Shown here one piece after another: positions 53,310 through 63,966 of a stretch of 64,000 nt of DNA. Source of the DNA: 0-14-0-80-60-11 sp049322355 (lineage in GTDB: Bacteria > Desulfobacterota > Desulfobaccia > Desulfobaccales > 0-14-0-80-60-11); the NCBI GenBank assembly GCA_049322355.1, contig JBMORG010000001.1, forward strand, positions 315,068-379,067. The letters are read 5' to 3'. How positions within the stretch are numbered: position 1 is the stretch's first letter; each line of letters opens with the position of its first letter. The notes under the pieces are model-generated. The model was not told the DNA's origin. It saw nothing but the letters and a program-made list of their open reading frames with translations, and did no database searches. The position numbers and the translations under genes are program-made.

Positions 53310-56300
53310 ATGGAACACAAGACTGACGACGAATACATCAAAAAGACCTACAACACGGAGCGGTTCTCGGTAGAACACCCGCATATTACGTGGGTACTGC
53401 TGATTGCCACGCTGATCTGGGGGGTTTACGGATATACCTCGATGCCGCAGCGCAAGGACCCGGACATTCCGGTGCGCGAGGCCCAGATCATCACCCCTTG
53501 GCCGGGTATGGTGACCGAAAAGGTGGAGCAGTTGGTCACCCGCCCCATTGAACTGAAGGTGGCCGAAAACGTCCACATCAAAAAAATCGAGTCCACCAGC
53601 CGGGTGGGCCTCTCCGTAATCACGGTGGAATTGGATGACAAGGTAACTGACACCGACAAGCAGTTCGATGACATCAAATATCGCCTGGACTCCATCCGTA
53701 ACCTGCCGGAAGGAGCTGGCCCCATCCAGTTCTTCAAGGACTACGGCAATACCGCGGCCCTGTTGCTCACCGTCGCCAGCCCCAAAGTGAGCGGGGTAGA
53801 GATCGCCCTGCGCGCCCGGGATATTGAGAAGGCGATTCGGCAGGTGCGGCAACAGGCCTTTGCTGGACCTGAAGAGCGCCGAGTCACCTTGGTGGTCGGT
53901 TTCCCCATCTCCATTATCCCCCGCATAGTCCAGCCGTCCATTGACCAGTTTGCCGCCTACATTCAAAAGGCAGGGCTGGCCCGGGATGTGCGCCTCATCG
54001 AAGGGCCGGGATTCGTGGGGATAGACGGCGCCACCACCGCCAGCGACGCTCAGATACTGGATTTTCTGGACCGCTTCATCCGGGAGCGCCTGCGGGCTTC
54101 CGAGTTGCACCCTGACGTCTGGGAGCCGGTGCTTATCCGGGACCCGGCCGAGACCGCCACTGTCCTGGCCCTGCACCCCGGCGACAAGTACAGCTACCGG
54201 GAGATGGACGACTTCACCAAGCTGATTGAGCGCACCTTGCTGGGTGTGACCGTGGCTCTGGATAAGACCCCCATCGTCACCAAGGTGAGCCGCAGCGGCG
54301 TTCTGGACGAGGTGGTGTGGATGGAATACTCCCAGGAACGCCTGGCTTCCTACGGCGGCAACGTCACCAAACTCCCGGATATTTTGAAGGCCCGCAACAT
54401 CGCGGTGCCCGGCGGCGTCGTGGAGGTGGAAGGCAAGGAAGTGACGGTGGAGCCTTCGGGGGAGTTCAAGAGCGCACAAGAGATCGGCGATGTCATGATG
54501 ACAACCACCGCAAATGACGTGCCGGTCTATCTCCGGGATGTGGCCGAAATTTATCGGGGCTACGAAAGTCCGCCGAGGTTCCTTAATTTCATCAGCTGGC
54601 GGGACGCCACGGGCCAGTGGCAGCGCTCCCGGGCCATTACCGTGGCGGTGCAGATGCGGGCCGGGGAAAAGATCAGCGAGTTCGGCAAGGCTGTTAATGG
54701 TGCTCTCGCCGACTTGAAGAAGATCCTGCCAGAGGACCTGATCATGGCCCGGACCTCGGACCAGCCCCTGCAGGTCAAAGAAAACATCGACCTGTTTATG
54801 AATAGCCTTTATGAGGCCATCGCTTTGGTGGTCCTGGTTTCCTGGATCGGCTTCTGGAGCTGGCGCCTGGCATTGCTGATGTCCATTTCCATCCCCCTGA
54901 CCCTGGCCATGACCTTCGGGATGATGTATCTCCTGGGGATCGACCTGCAGCAGGTATCCATCGCCTCGCTGATCATCGCCCTGGGGCTCCTGGTGGACGT
55001 CCCGGTGGTGGCGGGCGACGCCATCAAACGGGAACTGGGCGCGGGGCACAATCCCATGGTGGCGGCCTGGCTGGGACCTACCAAGCTGAGCACCGCCATG
55101 CTCTTTGCCACCATTACCAATATCGTGGCTTATCTGCCTTTTCTCATGGTCGGCGGCGATACCGGGCGCTTCATCTACAGCCTGCCAATCACCCTGGCCT
55201 GCTCACTGATTGCCTCCCGTATCGTGTCGATGACGTTCATACCTCTGCTGGGGTATTATCTGCTCCGGCCGCCCAAGACCCTGGAGGTGCCCATCGCCGA
55301 ACGCCGCCAGCATGGCTTTCTGGGCGTTTATTACAGGTTTGGGCGCCGGATGATTGCGCATCGGTGGCGTTTTATGGCCGCCTCCATGCTCTTCCTGGCC
55401 CTGGGCGCCCTTGCCATGTGGAATCTGCATACCGCCTTTTTTCCCAAGGATCTTTCCTATCTCTCGTATGTGGACGTCTGGCTGCCGGAGGATGCGCCGG
55501 TAGCAGCCACCGATGCCACGACGCGCCAGGTCGAAGCCGTCCTGCGGCAGGCAGCAGCGGAATACGGGAAAGAGCATCCCGGACCCGGCGGCAAACCCAG
55601 GGAGGTGCTGGAGAGCCTAACCTCCTTCGTCGGCGGCGGCGGTCCCCGTTTCTGGTACTCGTTAGCTCCCGAACCCCGGCAGAACAACTACGCCCAGATC
55701 ATCATTCAGGTGAAGGACAAACATGACACCAGTCACCTGATAGTTCCCCTGCAGCAGGCCCTGTCGCGCGCCATTCCCGGAGCCCGGCTAGACATCAAGC
55801 AGCTGGATACCGGCGAGCCCATCAAATTTCCAGTCTCCATCCGGCTCAGCGGTCAAGACGCCTCTACCCTCAGGCGGCTGGCCGCGGAACTGGAAAAAAT
55901 CTTCCATTCCACCCCCTTGGCGGAGCGTATCCGGAATAATTGGGGTTCGGAAAACCTGGTGGCCCGGCTCCAGGTCGACCCGGACCGGGCGAATCTCGCG
56001 GGGGTTACCAATATGGATGTGGCCGCGGCCTCGGCCGTGGGCATGAACGGGTACCAGGTCGGGATTCTCCGGGAAGGCGACAAGCAGATTCCCATCAAGG
56101 CGCGTCTGATCATGAGTGAGCGGGCCCGGCTGGCCGATCTTTTTAACCTCTACGTCTATTCCTCTCAAAATTCCAACAAGGTTCCCCTGGGGCTGGTTTC
56201 CAGTCTGGACTACCGCATGGAGAACGAGAAGATGCAGCGCCGCCAGCAGTTCCGCACCATTGAGGTCAACGCCTTCCCGGCGCCCGGTGTCATGGCCTCC

Positions 56301-56927
56301 CAGGTGCTGGAAGCCATCGGGCCCCAGTTGGCGAAATTTAAACAGACACTGCCGCCCGGCTATAAAATGGAGATCGGTGGTGAACAGGAGAAGCAGGATA
56401 AAGGCTTCCACGACCTGACCCTCGTCCTGCTGATTTCCATCCTCTGTATTTACCTAGCCCTGGTGATTCAGTTCAGGAACGCCATCAAGCCCTTCATCGT
56501 CTTTGCCACCATTCCCTACGGCATGGTGGGCGCCCTGATTGCTCTCCTGCTTATGGGGCAGCCCTTCGGCTTCATGGCCTTCCTGGGGATCATCAGCCTG
56601 GTGGGGGTGATCATCAGCCACGTCATCGTGCTCTTTGATTTCATTGAAGAGAAGCACGCCGAGGGCGAGCCCCTGGAGGAGGCGTTGCTGGACGCAGGCA
56701 TCATCCGGCTGCGGCCGGTGATGATCACCGTGGGGGCCACCGTCTTAGGCCTTATCCCTCTGGCCCTCCACGGCGGGCCGCTCTGGGAGCCATTGTGCTA
56801 CGCCCAGATCGGCGGCCTGGCAGTGGCTACCTTTATCACCCTGCTCCTGGTGCCGGTGTTTTACAGCATCTTCGTGCTGGACCTGAAGATTGTCAGTTGG
56901 GAAACGCGCCAGAAACCTGAGGCATAG
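53310..56927 (+). CDS. RND efflux permease, long form (HAE1-like)
   Basis: A 1205-residue inner-membrane pump, some 150 residues longer than typical HAE1 proteins. The N-terminal helix is FSVEHPHITWVLLIATLIWGVYG, and about 12 membrane segments with two periplasmic domains follow. The TM4 proton-relay region reads LLVDVPVVAGD, so D563 is kept but the second aspartate is V564. Late loops include VIFLGIISLVGVIISHVIVLFDFIEEK. It is the pump of the second tripartite set, though separated from the adaptor by the palindrome cluster. Confidence 0.92.
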   Translation: MEHKTDDEYIKKTYNTERFSVEHPHITWVLLIATLIWGVYGYTSMPQRKDPDIPVREAQIITPWPGMVTEKVEQLVTRPIELKVAENVHIKKIESTSRVGLSVITVELDDKVTDTDKQFDDIKYRLDSIRNLPEGAGPIQFFKDYGNTAALLLTVASPKVSGVEIALRARDIEKAIRQVRQQAFAGPEERRVTLVVGFPISIIPRIVQPSIDQFAAYIQKAGLARDVRLIEGPGFVGIDGATTASDAQILDFLDRFIRERLRASELHPDVWEPVLIRDPAETATVLALHPGDKYSYREMDDFTKLIERTLLGVTVALDKTPIVTKVSRSGVLDEVVWMEYSQERLASYGGNVTKLPDILKARNIAVPGGVVEVEGKEVTVEPSGEFKSAQEIGDVMMTTTANDVPVYLRDVAEIYRGYESPPRFLNFISWRDATGQWQRSRAITVAVQMRAGEKISEFGKAVNGALADLKKILPEDLIMARTSDQPLQVKENIDLFMNSLYEAIALVVLVSWIGFWSWRLALLMSISIPLTLAMTFGMMYLLGIDLQQVSIASLIIALGLLVDVPVVAGDAIKRELGAGHNPMVAAWLGPTKLSTAMLFATITNIVAYLPFLMVGGDTGRFIYSLPITLACSLIASRIVSMTFIPLLGYYLLRPPKTLEVPIAERRQHGFLGVYYRFGRRMIAHRWRFMAASMLFLALGALAMWNLHTAFFPKDLSYLSYVDVWLPEDAPVAATDATTRQVEAVLRQAAAEYGKEHPGPGGKPREVLESLTSFVGGGGPRFWYSLAPEPRQNNYAQIIIQVKDKHDTSHLIVPLQQALSRAIPGARLDIKQLDTGEPIKFPVSIRLSGQDASTLRRLAAELEKIFHSTPLAERIRNNWGSENLVARLQVDPDRANLAGVTNMDVAAASAVGMNGYQVGILREGDKQIPIKARLIMSERARLADLFNLYVYSSQNSNKVPLGLVSSLDYRMENEKMQRRQQFRTIEVNAFPAPGVMASQVLEAIGPQLAKFKQTLPPGYKMEIGGEQEKQDKGFHDLTLVLLISILCIYLALVIQFRNAIKPFIVFATIPYGMVGALIALLLMGQPFGFMAFLGIISLVGVIISHVIVLFDFIEEKHAEGEPLEEALLDAGIIRLRPVMITVGATVLGLIPLALHGGPLWEPLCYAQIGGLAVATFITLLLVPVFYSIFVLDLKIVSWETRQKPEA

Positions 56928-56943
56928 GTCATGGTGCGGAAGA

Positions 56944-56960
56944 GCCAGCCATCGGCTGGC
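56944..56960. repeat. Short perfect hairpin after the second efflux operon
   Basis: GCCAGCC / GGCTGGC with an ATC loop, starting 17 bases after the permease stop. There is no T-tract, so intrinsic termination is doubtful; it may be a weak terminator or a processing hairpin. Confidence 0.35.
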
Positions 56961-57102
56961 AATACGATGTTTCTCAGCTGCTATTAACTGCTGCATCCAA
57001 GTTAACGGGCTTTTGCCGAAAGCGTCGCATTCAGGCATCAAAATCGGCTTTAGCAACCAAAATCTTCCCACCTACCCGAAATTCTAACAATAGGATTAAT
57101 TG

Positions 57103-57127
57103 GGACTAAAATCAAAAAAATTAGTCC
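57103..57127. repeat. Inverted repeat with A-rich loop
   Basis: GGACTAA / TTAGTCC arms flank an 11-base A-rich loop. It lies in otherwise non-coding DNA between the second efflux operon and the QueC-like remnant. No function is assigned. Confidence 0.35.
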
Positions 57128-57203
57128 GAGATAATTTCAACTACCACATCCTTCTTTTGACTGATGACTGAGCTGAACTTGGCGAGTGTACGCAGCCATT
57201 CGC

Positions 57204-57684
57204 TGGCCCTCCCGACCGAAAAATCGATAAATTTCCAGACCGCTGGGGAGGGGAATATACTCAGCGCACCCGTTCCTTCCTTTATGCTGCTTTGGGTGCG
57301 ACCATGGCCCACCTTTTCGGCTTTTCCAGGTTCCACATGTATGAAAACGGGATAGTCAGCTTAAATCTGCCGATCTCGGCACAATTGATTGGGGCACGGG
57401 CCTCTCGAACTACCCACCCTCAAGTCCTCAAGGGTTTTGGGGAAATAATCAGCCTGATAATGGAGAAACCCTTCCGGGTGGAGAACCCCTTCCTCTGGAA
57501 GACCCGGTCAGAGGTGGTGAAATTTTTGGGGGAGACCGGATGCGCCGACCTCATCAAATCTTCGGTTAGTTGTTCCCATGAAAGGGAAATGACAACTTTG
57601 CATACCCATTGCGGAAAGTGCTCCCAATGCATCGACCGTCGCTTACTGGAAGGCAGGTTATATTTTATGGCCCTAAGGCACGAT
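57204..57684 (+). pseudogene. QueC/QatC-like PP-loop protein remnant
   Basis: One open stretch, without a proper start, encodes GGEYTQRTRSFLYAALGAT, then ENGIVSLNLPISAQLIGARASR, and later SVSCSHERE and HTHCGKCSQCIDRR. The four-cysteine zinc-like pattern CxxCxxCxDRR, the N-type QRTRSFL segment and ENGIVSLN resemble QueC-family proteins, especially the QatC subunit of anti-phage Qat systems. The N-terminal ATP-binding loop is missing, a short upstream piece (SVRSHSLALPTEK) appears to be in another frame, and the end runs into the opposite-strand regulator gene. It is therefore a degraded relic. Confidence 0.65.
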
Positions 57685-59103
<1,419 letters not shown>

Positions 59104-59115
59104 ACGAGTTTTTTC

Positions 59116-61671
59116 CTAAACCCCAAGAGGGAGGGTGATGGTGAACCGGGTCCACTGGCCGGGCTCGCTGTCAACCTGGATGTCCCCGCCATGCTCCCGG
59201 ATAATGCCGTAACTCACCGATAGTCCGAGGCCGGTGCCTTCCCCGGTCTTCTTGGTGCTGAAAAACGGGTCAAAAATTTTGCCTCGGATTTCCGGCTCAA
59301 TGCCCTTGCCGCTGTCCCAAAAGCTTATCTGCACTTCCCCGGCTTCTTTCAGATAGCGGGTGCTGATGCGGATCACCCCGTAATCTTTCAAGGCTTGTCG
59401 GGCATTCATCAGCAGATTCAGGTACACCTGCCGCATCTTGTCCACATCGAGTTCCAGGTCCGGGATGGTGGGGTCTAAGTCCAGCTCAATGGTGCAGTGC
59501 TGCCGAAACTGATGTCCCACCATCTGCACCACCTCGGTGATGGTGGGATTCAACGCCGTAAACTGCATGGTGGTTTTCTGGCTGCGGGCGAAGTTAAGCA
59601 GATCCGCCACGATGCGTTGGCTGTTGTGGGCATGTTTTTCGATGGTGGCCAAGTCTTTGAGACTGTCTGCGGCCTCCTTAACTCTGGACAGCTCCCGTTT
59701 CAACAGGTCCACATAACAGAGGATCACCCCCAGAGGATTGTTCAGTTCATGGGCCACGCCCGCGGCCAACTGTCCCAGGGCAGTCAGTTTCTCCGTCTGC
59801 TGGATGCGCTCCTCCACCTGCTTCTCTACGGTAATGTCCTTGGCGTAGCGCACCAGGCCAGTGACCTCGCCCACGTCGTCAAAAAGTGGATAATTGTGCA
59901 CCAGCAGCCTGCGGCCGTCCGCCCCGGTCAGCTCTTCCGTCAGGGGGGTGCGGACCGCAAAAAAATCTGCGGCAGTGCCAGGGATAAAGGGGGTAGAGGT
60001 CTCTGGATGCGTCAGGCGGCAGGGTCGTTCTAGAACCTCATCCAGGCGCAGACCGAAATAGTCCAGGTAGGCCTGGTTCACCATCTTGATGCACAGGTTG
60101 CGGTCCAGGAGCACCAGCATGTCGGAGATGCCGTCGAACACGGTCTGCAGGAGATCTTTGCTCTCCGCCAGTTTGGTCAGGCTCTGGAGGCTCTCGATGG
60201 TGACGCCGATCTGGTGTCCGATGGCCTGCAGCAGCTCCCGCCGTTCCGGGGAGAGTTCGGTAAAAATCACCTCCACAAAGGTCATGACCCCCAGGACCCG
60301 GCCGCGGCAGAGCAAAGGGGTATTCAGGCAGCTTTCGCCCCGCTCGAGGCAGGAGAAAAAACTCATGCGGCCGCACACGGCTTCGTGGAGGGAGGAGGTG
60401 AGATCCAGGGCCCCCTCCCCTGAGGGAGATCGACCGGCGTCCGCATCCAATGGCAGGCTGGGAATGAGACCGGAGGCGTTCTCCTGGCACTGCAGTTCCA
60501 AGCGCGCCGGATTATCCCTGAGCAGATACAGGGCGGCCCCCCGGGCCGGGATCAGCCCCAGGGTATGGACCAGCACCCGGGGAAAGATTTCACGCAGACT
60601 CCGGGCCTGGGTTACCAGCTCGGCGATGGTGGTGAGAGTTTTCAGCTCCCGGTTGCGCTCTGCCACCTGGACCTGCAGGGCCTGCCGGGAATTTTCCAGG
60701 GCTTCGGTGCGACTGGCCACCATGCCCTCCAGGTTTCCGGCATAGTCTTCCAGCTGCTTCCGGGTTTGCCCCAGATGGCCCACCAGCACCCGGGCGGCGG
60801 CAGTGAGCTCCCCGATTTCATCCTTGGCCTGGGCCTCACCGAGGAGCTGCAACTCTTTCTCGTCCCGCAACCCCACCCGGAAGATATTCAGCAAGTCCCG
60901 GAGATTATGCACCACCACCCGGTTAAAAAAGAAATTGATGCCCACAAACAGCGCAGACAGGGCAAACAGGCTGATGCCGAAGACACTGAAAGCCCGCCCC
61001 TGGATTGCGGCCAGGGCCACATCCACCGGGATGGCCACCGAGCTGATGCCGGCAATCTCCCCCACGTGATGACCAAAACCCCGCTCTTGGCCGTAACGTT
61101 CCACCAAAGCCGCGGGGGCGTCCTTGGGGTCGCCGTGGCAATGCAGGCAGGACTGCTCAAAATATACCGGGCGGGCATGAATAAAGTGGGCTTGGCTTTG
61201 TAGATTCACCAGACCCTGCCAGCTTTTCTCCGTGGGATGGGAGGAAAAGAACTCGATCAGGCTCTGCTCCACCGGCCGGGGGGCATACACCGGGTTTCTG
61301 GCATTCATGGCCACCCGGCGGTAATGATAGGCCGGCAGGGTTTGGCGGAAGCGATCCATCACGGCGCGGCTGACAAAGGAGGTGGACATGGCTTCCAGCA
61401 CAAAGCCTTCTTTCCCCACCACCTCATACATCTTGGGCCGCAGCACCTCCTGGATGTAATGGCGGCTGGCCTCCGCCGCAGCCAGCACCATTTCGGCCTT
61501 TTCATAGGCCGCCTCTTCCAGGAGATTCTTCTCATGGTGGTAAATGAGCCAGGCGGAGATAAGGCAGAAGCCCAGAAAAATGACGCCTACCCCCAGAAGG
61601 AACTTCTTCTGGAGGCTTGGGGACTTTGGGGCACGCTGCGGATCGACGGCCGGGGTTTGGGGTTCGGACAT
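59116..61671 (-). CDS. Membrane sensor histidine kinase with CxxCH haem motif
   Basis: An 851-residue kinase. The start at 61671 has AAGGAG 7 bases upstream; the frame is open a little further. One N-terminal membrane helix (about 22-45), a periplasmic DUF3365/Tll0287-like domain with a C-L-H-C-H haem motif at 175-179, a second helix (about 225-250), HAMP, GAF and PAS domains, then HisKA with the phospho-histidine in VAHELNNPLGV and HATPase motifs. A c-type haem in a periplasmic sensor suggests redox, NO or gas sensing (inference). Confidence 0.93.
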   Translation of the reverse strand: MSEPQTPAVDPQRAPKSPSLQKKFLLGVGVIFLGFCLISAWLIYHHEKNLLEEAAYEKAEMVLAAAEASRHYIQEVLRPKMYEVVGKEGFVLEAMSTSFVSRAVMDRFRQTLPAYHYRRVAMNARNPVYAPRPVEQSLIEFFSSHPTEKSWQGLVNLQSQAHFIHARPVYFEQSCLHCHGDPKDAPAALVERYGQERGFGHHVGEIAGISSVAIPVDVALAAIQGRAFSVFGISLFALSALFVGINFFFNRVVVHNLRDLLNIFRVGLRDEKELQLLGEAQAKDEIGELTAAARVLVGHLGQTRKQLEDYAGNLEGMVASRTEALENSRQALQVQVAERNRELKTLTTIAELVTQARSLREIFPRVLVHTLGLIPARGAALYLLRDNPARLELQCQENASGLIPSLPLDADAGRSPSGEGALDLTSSLHEAVCGRMSFFSCLERGESCLNTPLLCRGRVLGVMTFVEVIFTELSPERRELLQAIGHQIGVTIESLQSLTKLAESKDLLQTVFDGISDMLVLLDRNLCIKMVNQAYLDYFGLRLDEVLERPCRLTHPETSTPFIPGTAADFFAVRTPLTEELTGADGRRLLVHNYPLFDDVGEVTGLVRYAKDITVEKQVEERIQQTEKLTALGQLAAGVAHELNNPLGVILCYVDLLKRELSRVKEAADSLKDLATIEKHAHNSQRIVADLLNFARSQKTTMQFTALNPTITEVVQMVGHQFRQHCTIELDLDPTIPDLELDVDKMRQVYLNLLMNARQALKDYGVIRISTRYLKEAGEVQISFWDSGKGIEPEIRGKIFDPFFSTKKTGEGTGLGLSVSYGIIREHGGDIQVDSEPGQWTRFTITLPLGV

Positions 61672-61755
61672 GAGCGCACTCCTTGAAGCGAACGGCATTG
61701 CAATTATCTTTGATTATACGTAACCCGGGGAAAAACTGCCAACTCCAAGATGCAC

Positions 61756-61773
61756 TGCCTCCTGAAGGAAGCA
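61756..61773. promoter_or_regulatory. Candidate upstream activating sequence for the YeiH-like gene
   Basis: An imperfect palindrome, TGCCTCCT-GA-AGGAAGCA, with 7 of 8 arm positions matching. It lies about 95-110 bases upstream of the -24 element, in the region between divergent genes. It may be the binding site for the NtrC-type regulator. Supported by position and symmetry only. Confidence 0.45.
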
Positions 61774-61868
61774 CCTTTTACCCTCAACGTTTTCATTTCA
61801 TAATTTATAACTTATAGAATTAATTTAATAAATATTATTTACCTCCCCGTCTCCCCCTCGACTTTTTC

Positions 61869-61885
61869 TTGGCACTTTCCTTGCT
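61869..61885 (+). promoter_or_regulatory. Sigma-54 (-24/-12) promoter
   Basis: TTGGCACTTTCCTTGCT is a near-perfect -24/-12 element (TTGGCAC-N5-TTGCW). The expected transcription start is near 61896, leaving a leader of about 140 bases before the ATG at 62037. The adjacent NtrC-type regulator is the obvious activator. Confidence 0.88.
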
Positions 61886-62036
61886 TATACCCTTCATCAA
61901 GAAGCACAGCCAATGGGAACCCCCCTGGCAAGGGTTACAGGTCCCGGTATTTAAAGTCAAAGGAGGAGGACAGCCAAGAAGATCAAGCAATCTGCAGGTC
62001 AGACATTATTTTATTACTATTTTAAGGAGTTACCTT

Positions 62037-63482
62037 ATGTCAGAAAAAACTACAGGCATCAGCGAGGACTGGCTCTCCCTCTGGCTGGGGTTGTTCATCT
62101 TCGTCCTGTCCCTGGGGGTCTTTGTGGGTCTAGACTTCCTGGGCTGGGGCTGGAAGGTGAGCGTATGGACGGACATTACCCGAAGCATGGGACCAGTGAG
62201 CAAAGAGCTCAAAAGCCTCTCGGGGCTCTCGGCGCTGTTCCTCACTTACTTGTTTTTCATGTTTATCATGGGCATCGGGGCCCGGGCCATGAAGGTGGAC
62301 CTGGCCCGCTTCCAGGTGGCTTTTACCCTGGTCTTTTTAATCAGCATGGTGTGCTGGGTCCTGGGCCATTACGCCTATGTGGCCGCCACCCCGGACAAAC
62401 TCCAGAAATTGGGGATCGGCTGGTCCATGAACCTCACTGGTGAGGCGGGCTACATCCTGGCTCTCATCGTGGGCCTCATCGTGGGGAACTTTTTCCCCGG
62501 CTTTTCAGACACCCTGAAGGAGGCCACCCGTCCGGAGCTCTATATCAAAACCGCCATCGTCATTATGGGCGCCGGGTTGGGAGTCAAGGCGGCGGAGGCT
62601 CTGGGGCTGGCCTCGGCGGTCCTGTTCCGGGGCCTGTGCGCCATCGTGGAGGCCTATCTGATTTATTGGGCCGTGGTCTACTTCATTTCCAGGAAATACT
62701 TTAAATTTAGCAAGGAATGGGCCGCACCCCTGGCCTCCGGCATCTCCATCTGCGGGGTGTCCGCGGCCATTGCCACCGGCGGGGCCATCCGGGCCAGGCC
62801 GGTGGTGCCCATCATGGTGTCTTCTCTGGTGGTGATTTTCGCAGTGGTGGAGTTGCTCCTCCTGCCCTTCCTGGCCCAAGTGGCCCTGTGGACCGAGCCC
62901 ATGGTGGCCGGCGCCTGGATGGGCCTGGCGGTGAAAACCGACGGCGCCGCGGTGGCCAGCGGCGCCATTGTGGATGGCCTGATCCGGGCCAAGGCCATGG
63001 CCGAGGCCGGAATCAACTATAAAGAAGGCTGGATCCTGATGACCACCACCACGGTCAAGGTGTTTATTGACGTGTTCATCGGCATCTGGGCCTTTGTCCT
63101 GGCTATCATCTGGTGCGCCAAGATCGAATGCAAGCCGGGGGAGAAAGTGCGGGTCCGGGAGATTTGGGAACGGTTTCCCAAGTTTGTCCTGGGTTATGCC
63201 CTGACCTTTATCATCTTCCTGATCATCTGTGCCTCAACCCCCGCCCTCATCAAGACCGCCAAAATCGCCACTTCAGAGAGCAACGTCTTCCGGCAGCTCT
63301 TCTTCGCCATGACCTTTTTCACCATCGGGGTGGTCTCCAACTTTAAGAAGCTCTGGGAGGAAGGCATCGGGCGGCTGGCCGTGGTGTATCTGGTGTGCCT
63401 GTTCGGTTTCATCATCTGGGTGGGCCTGGCCATCTCCTGGATCTTTTTCCATGGCGTCACGCCCCCCATCATCGGAGGCTAA
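62037..63482 (+). CDS. YeiH/UPF0324-like membrane transporter (putative sulfate exporter family)
   Basis: A 481-residue polytopic protein of about 12 membrane segments. TAAGGAG sits 8 bases upstream of the chosen ATG; the open frame extends 56 codons further but before the predicted transcript start or within the leader. Family segments include VIMGAGLGVKAAEAL, SGISICGVSAAIATGGAI and TVKVFIDVFIGIWAFVLAIIW. The label "putative sulfate exporter" is a database family name and not proven; an anion substrate is likely. It is longer than E. coli YeiH (about 350) by an N-terminal extension. Confidence 0.85.
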   Translation: MSEKTTGISEDWLSLWLGLFIFVLSLGVFVGLDFLGWGWKVSVWTDITRSMGPVSKELKSLSGLSALFLTYLFFMFIMGIGARAMKVDLARFQVAFTLVFLISMVCWVLGHYAYVAATPDKLQKLGIGWSMNLTGEAGYILALIVGLIVGNFFPGFSDTLKEATRPELYIKTAIVIMGAGLGVKAAEALGLASAVLFRGLCAIVEAYLIYWAVVYFISRKYFKFSKEWAAPLASGISICGVSAAIATGGAIRARPVVPIMVSSLVVIFAVVELLLLPFLAQVALWTEPMVAGAWMGLAVKTDGAAVASGAIVDGLIRAKAMAEAGINYKEGWILMTTTTVKVFIDVFIGIWAFVLAIIWCAKIECKPGEKVRVREIWERFPKFVLGYALTFIIFLIICASTPALIKTAKIATSESNVFRQLFFAMTFFTIGVVSNFKKLWEEGIGRLAVVYLVCLFGFIIWVGLAISWIFFHGVTPPIIGG

Positions 63483-63500
63483 TTTAAAAGGAGGTACGTT

Positions 63501-63716
63501 ATGGCTAAAACGGAAGCCCCACAGTTGGAAGAGAAACCGCAACTGGCCGAAGCGGAGGACTCCCGGCTGGTAAGCGAACTGGAAAAAATGGAGGCGCAGT
63601 ATGAACCCTTGCTGCCGGTGGAAAAAAGGCTGATCTCCTGGAGTATCGGAATCGGAATCGTTGCCCTGGGCCTGTTGGTCTGGACCAGTTACACGTTCTT
63701 TCCCGGCGGCCACTAA
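63501..63716 (+). CDS. Small single-pass membrane protein
   Basis: A 71-residue protein with an acidic N-terminal half (SRLVSELEKMEAQYE), one membrane helix (about 47-65, SIGIGIVALGLLVWTSYTFF) and a short tail. A strong AAAAGGAGG site precedes it, and it is 18 bases after the transporter gene, with the terminator behind it. It could be a small accessory subunit of the transporter (inference). Confidence 0.8.
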   Translation: MAKTEAPQLEEKPQLAEAEDSRLVSELEKMEAQYEPLLPVEKRLISWSIGIGIVALGLLVWTSYTFFPGGH

Positions 63717-63738
63717 CCCAAATCGGTTTCCCAACTGA

Positions 63739-63770
63739 GGCCCTGGGGGCATGCCTCCAGGGCCTTTTTT
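63739..63770 (+). terminator. Intrinsic terminator after the small membrane protein
   Basis: An 8-bp GC-rich stem GGCCCTGG / CCAGGGCC extended by three inner pairs, with a CATG loop, followed by six T residues (63765-63770). It closes the sigma-54-driven YeiH unit. Confidence 0.92.
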
Positions 63771-63867
63771 GCCCTCCACGTTGCCCCAAAAACCTCGATG
63801 CAGGCTTCCATCCTGCCCACAGACTGACCTATTGATACTGCCCCACATTTTGCTGATCGTTCATACT

Positions 63868-63897
63868 GTTGACAGCTTGCCACTGTACGTAATAAAA
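63868..63897 (+). promoter_or_regulatory. Weak sigma-70-like promoter for the edge gene
   Basis: TTGACA begins near 63868 and AT-rich TAATAA/ATAAAA follows 15-17 bases on. It lies upstream of the gene at 63967. Low confidence. Confidence 0.25.
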
Positions 63898-63966
63898 AGA
63901 TGATTGACGGAAGATAGGACATAAGGTCATCATCTACCTGTTTTTTCTGAGGAAAAGGAGGTAGCG

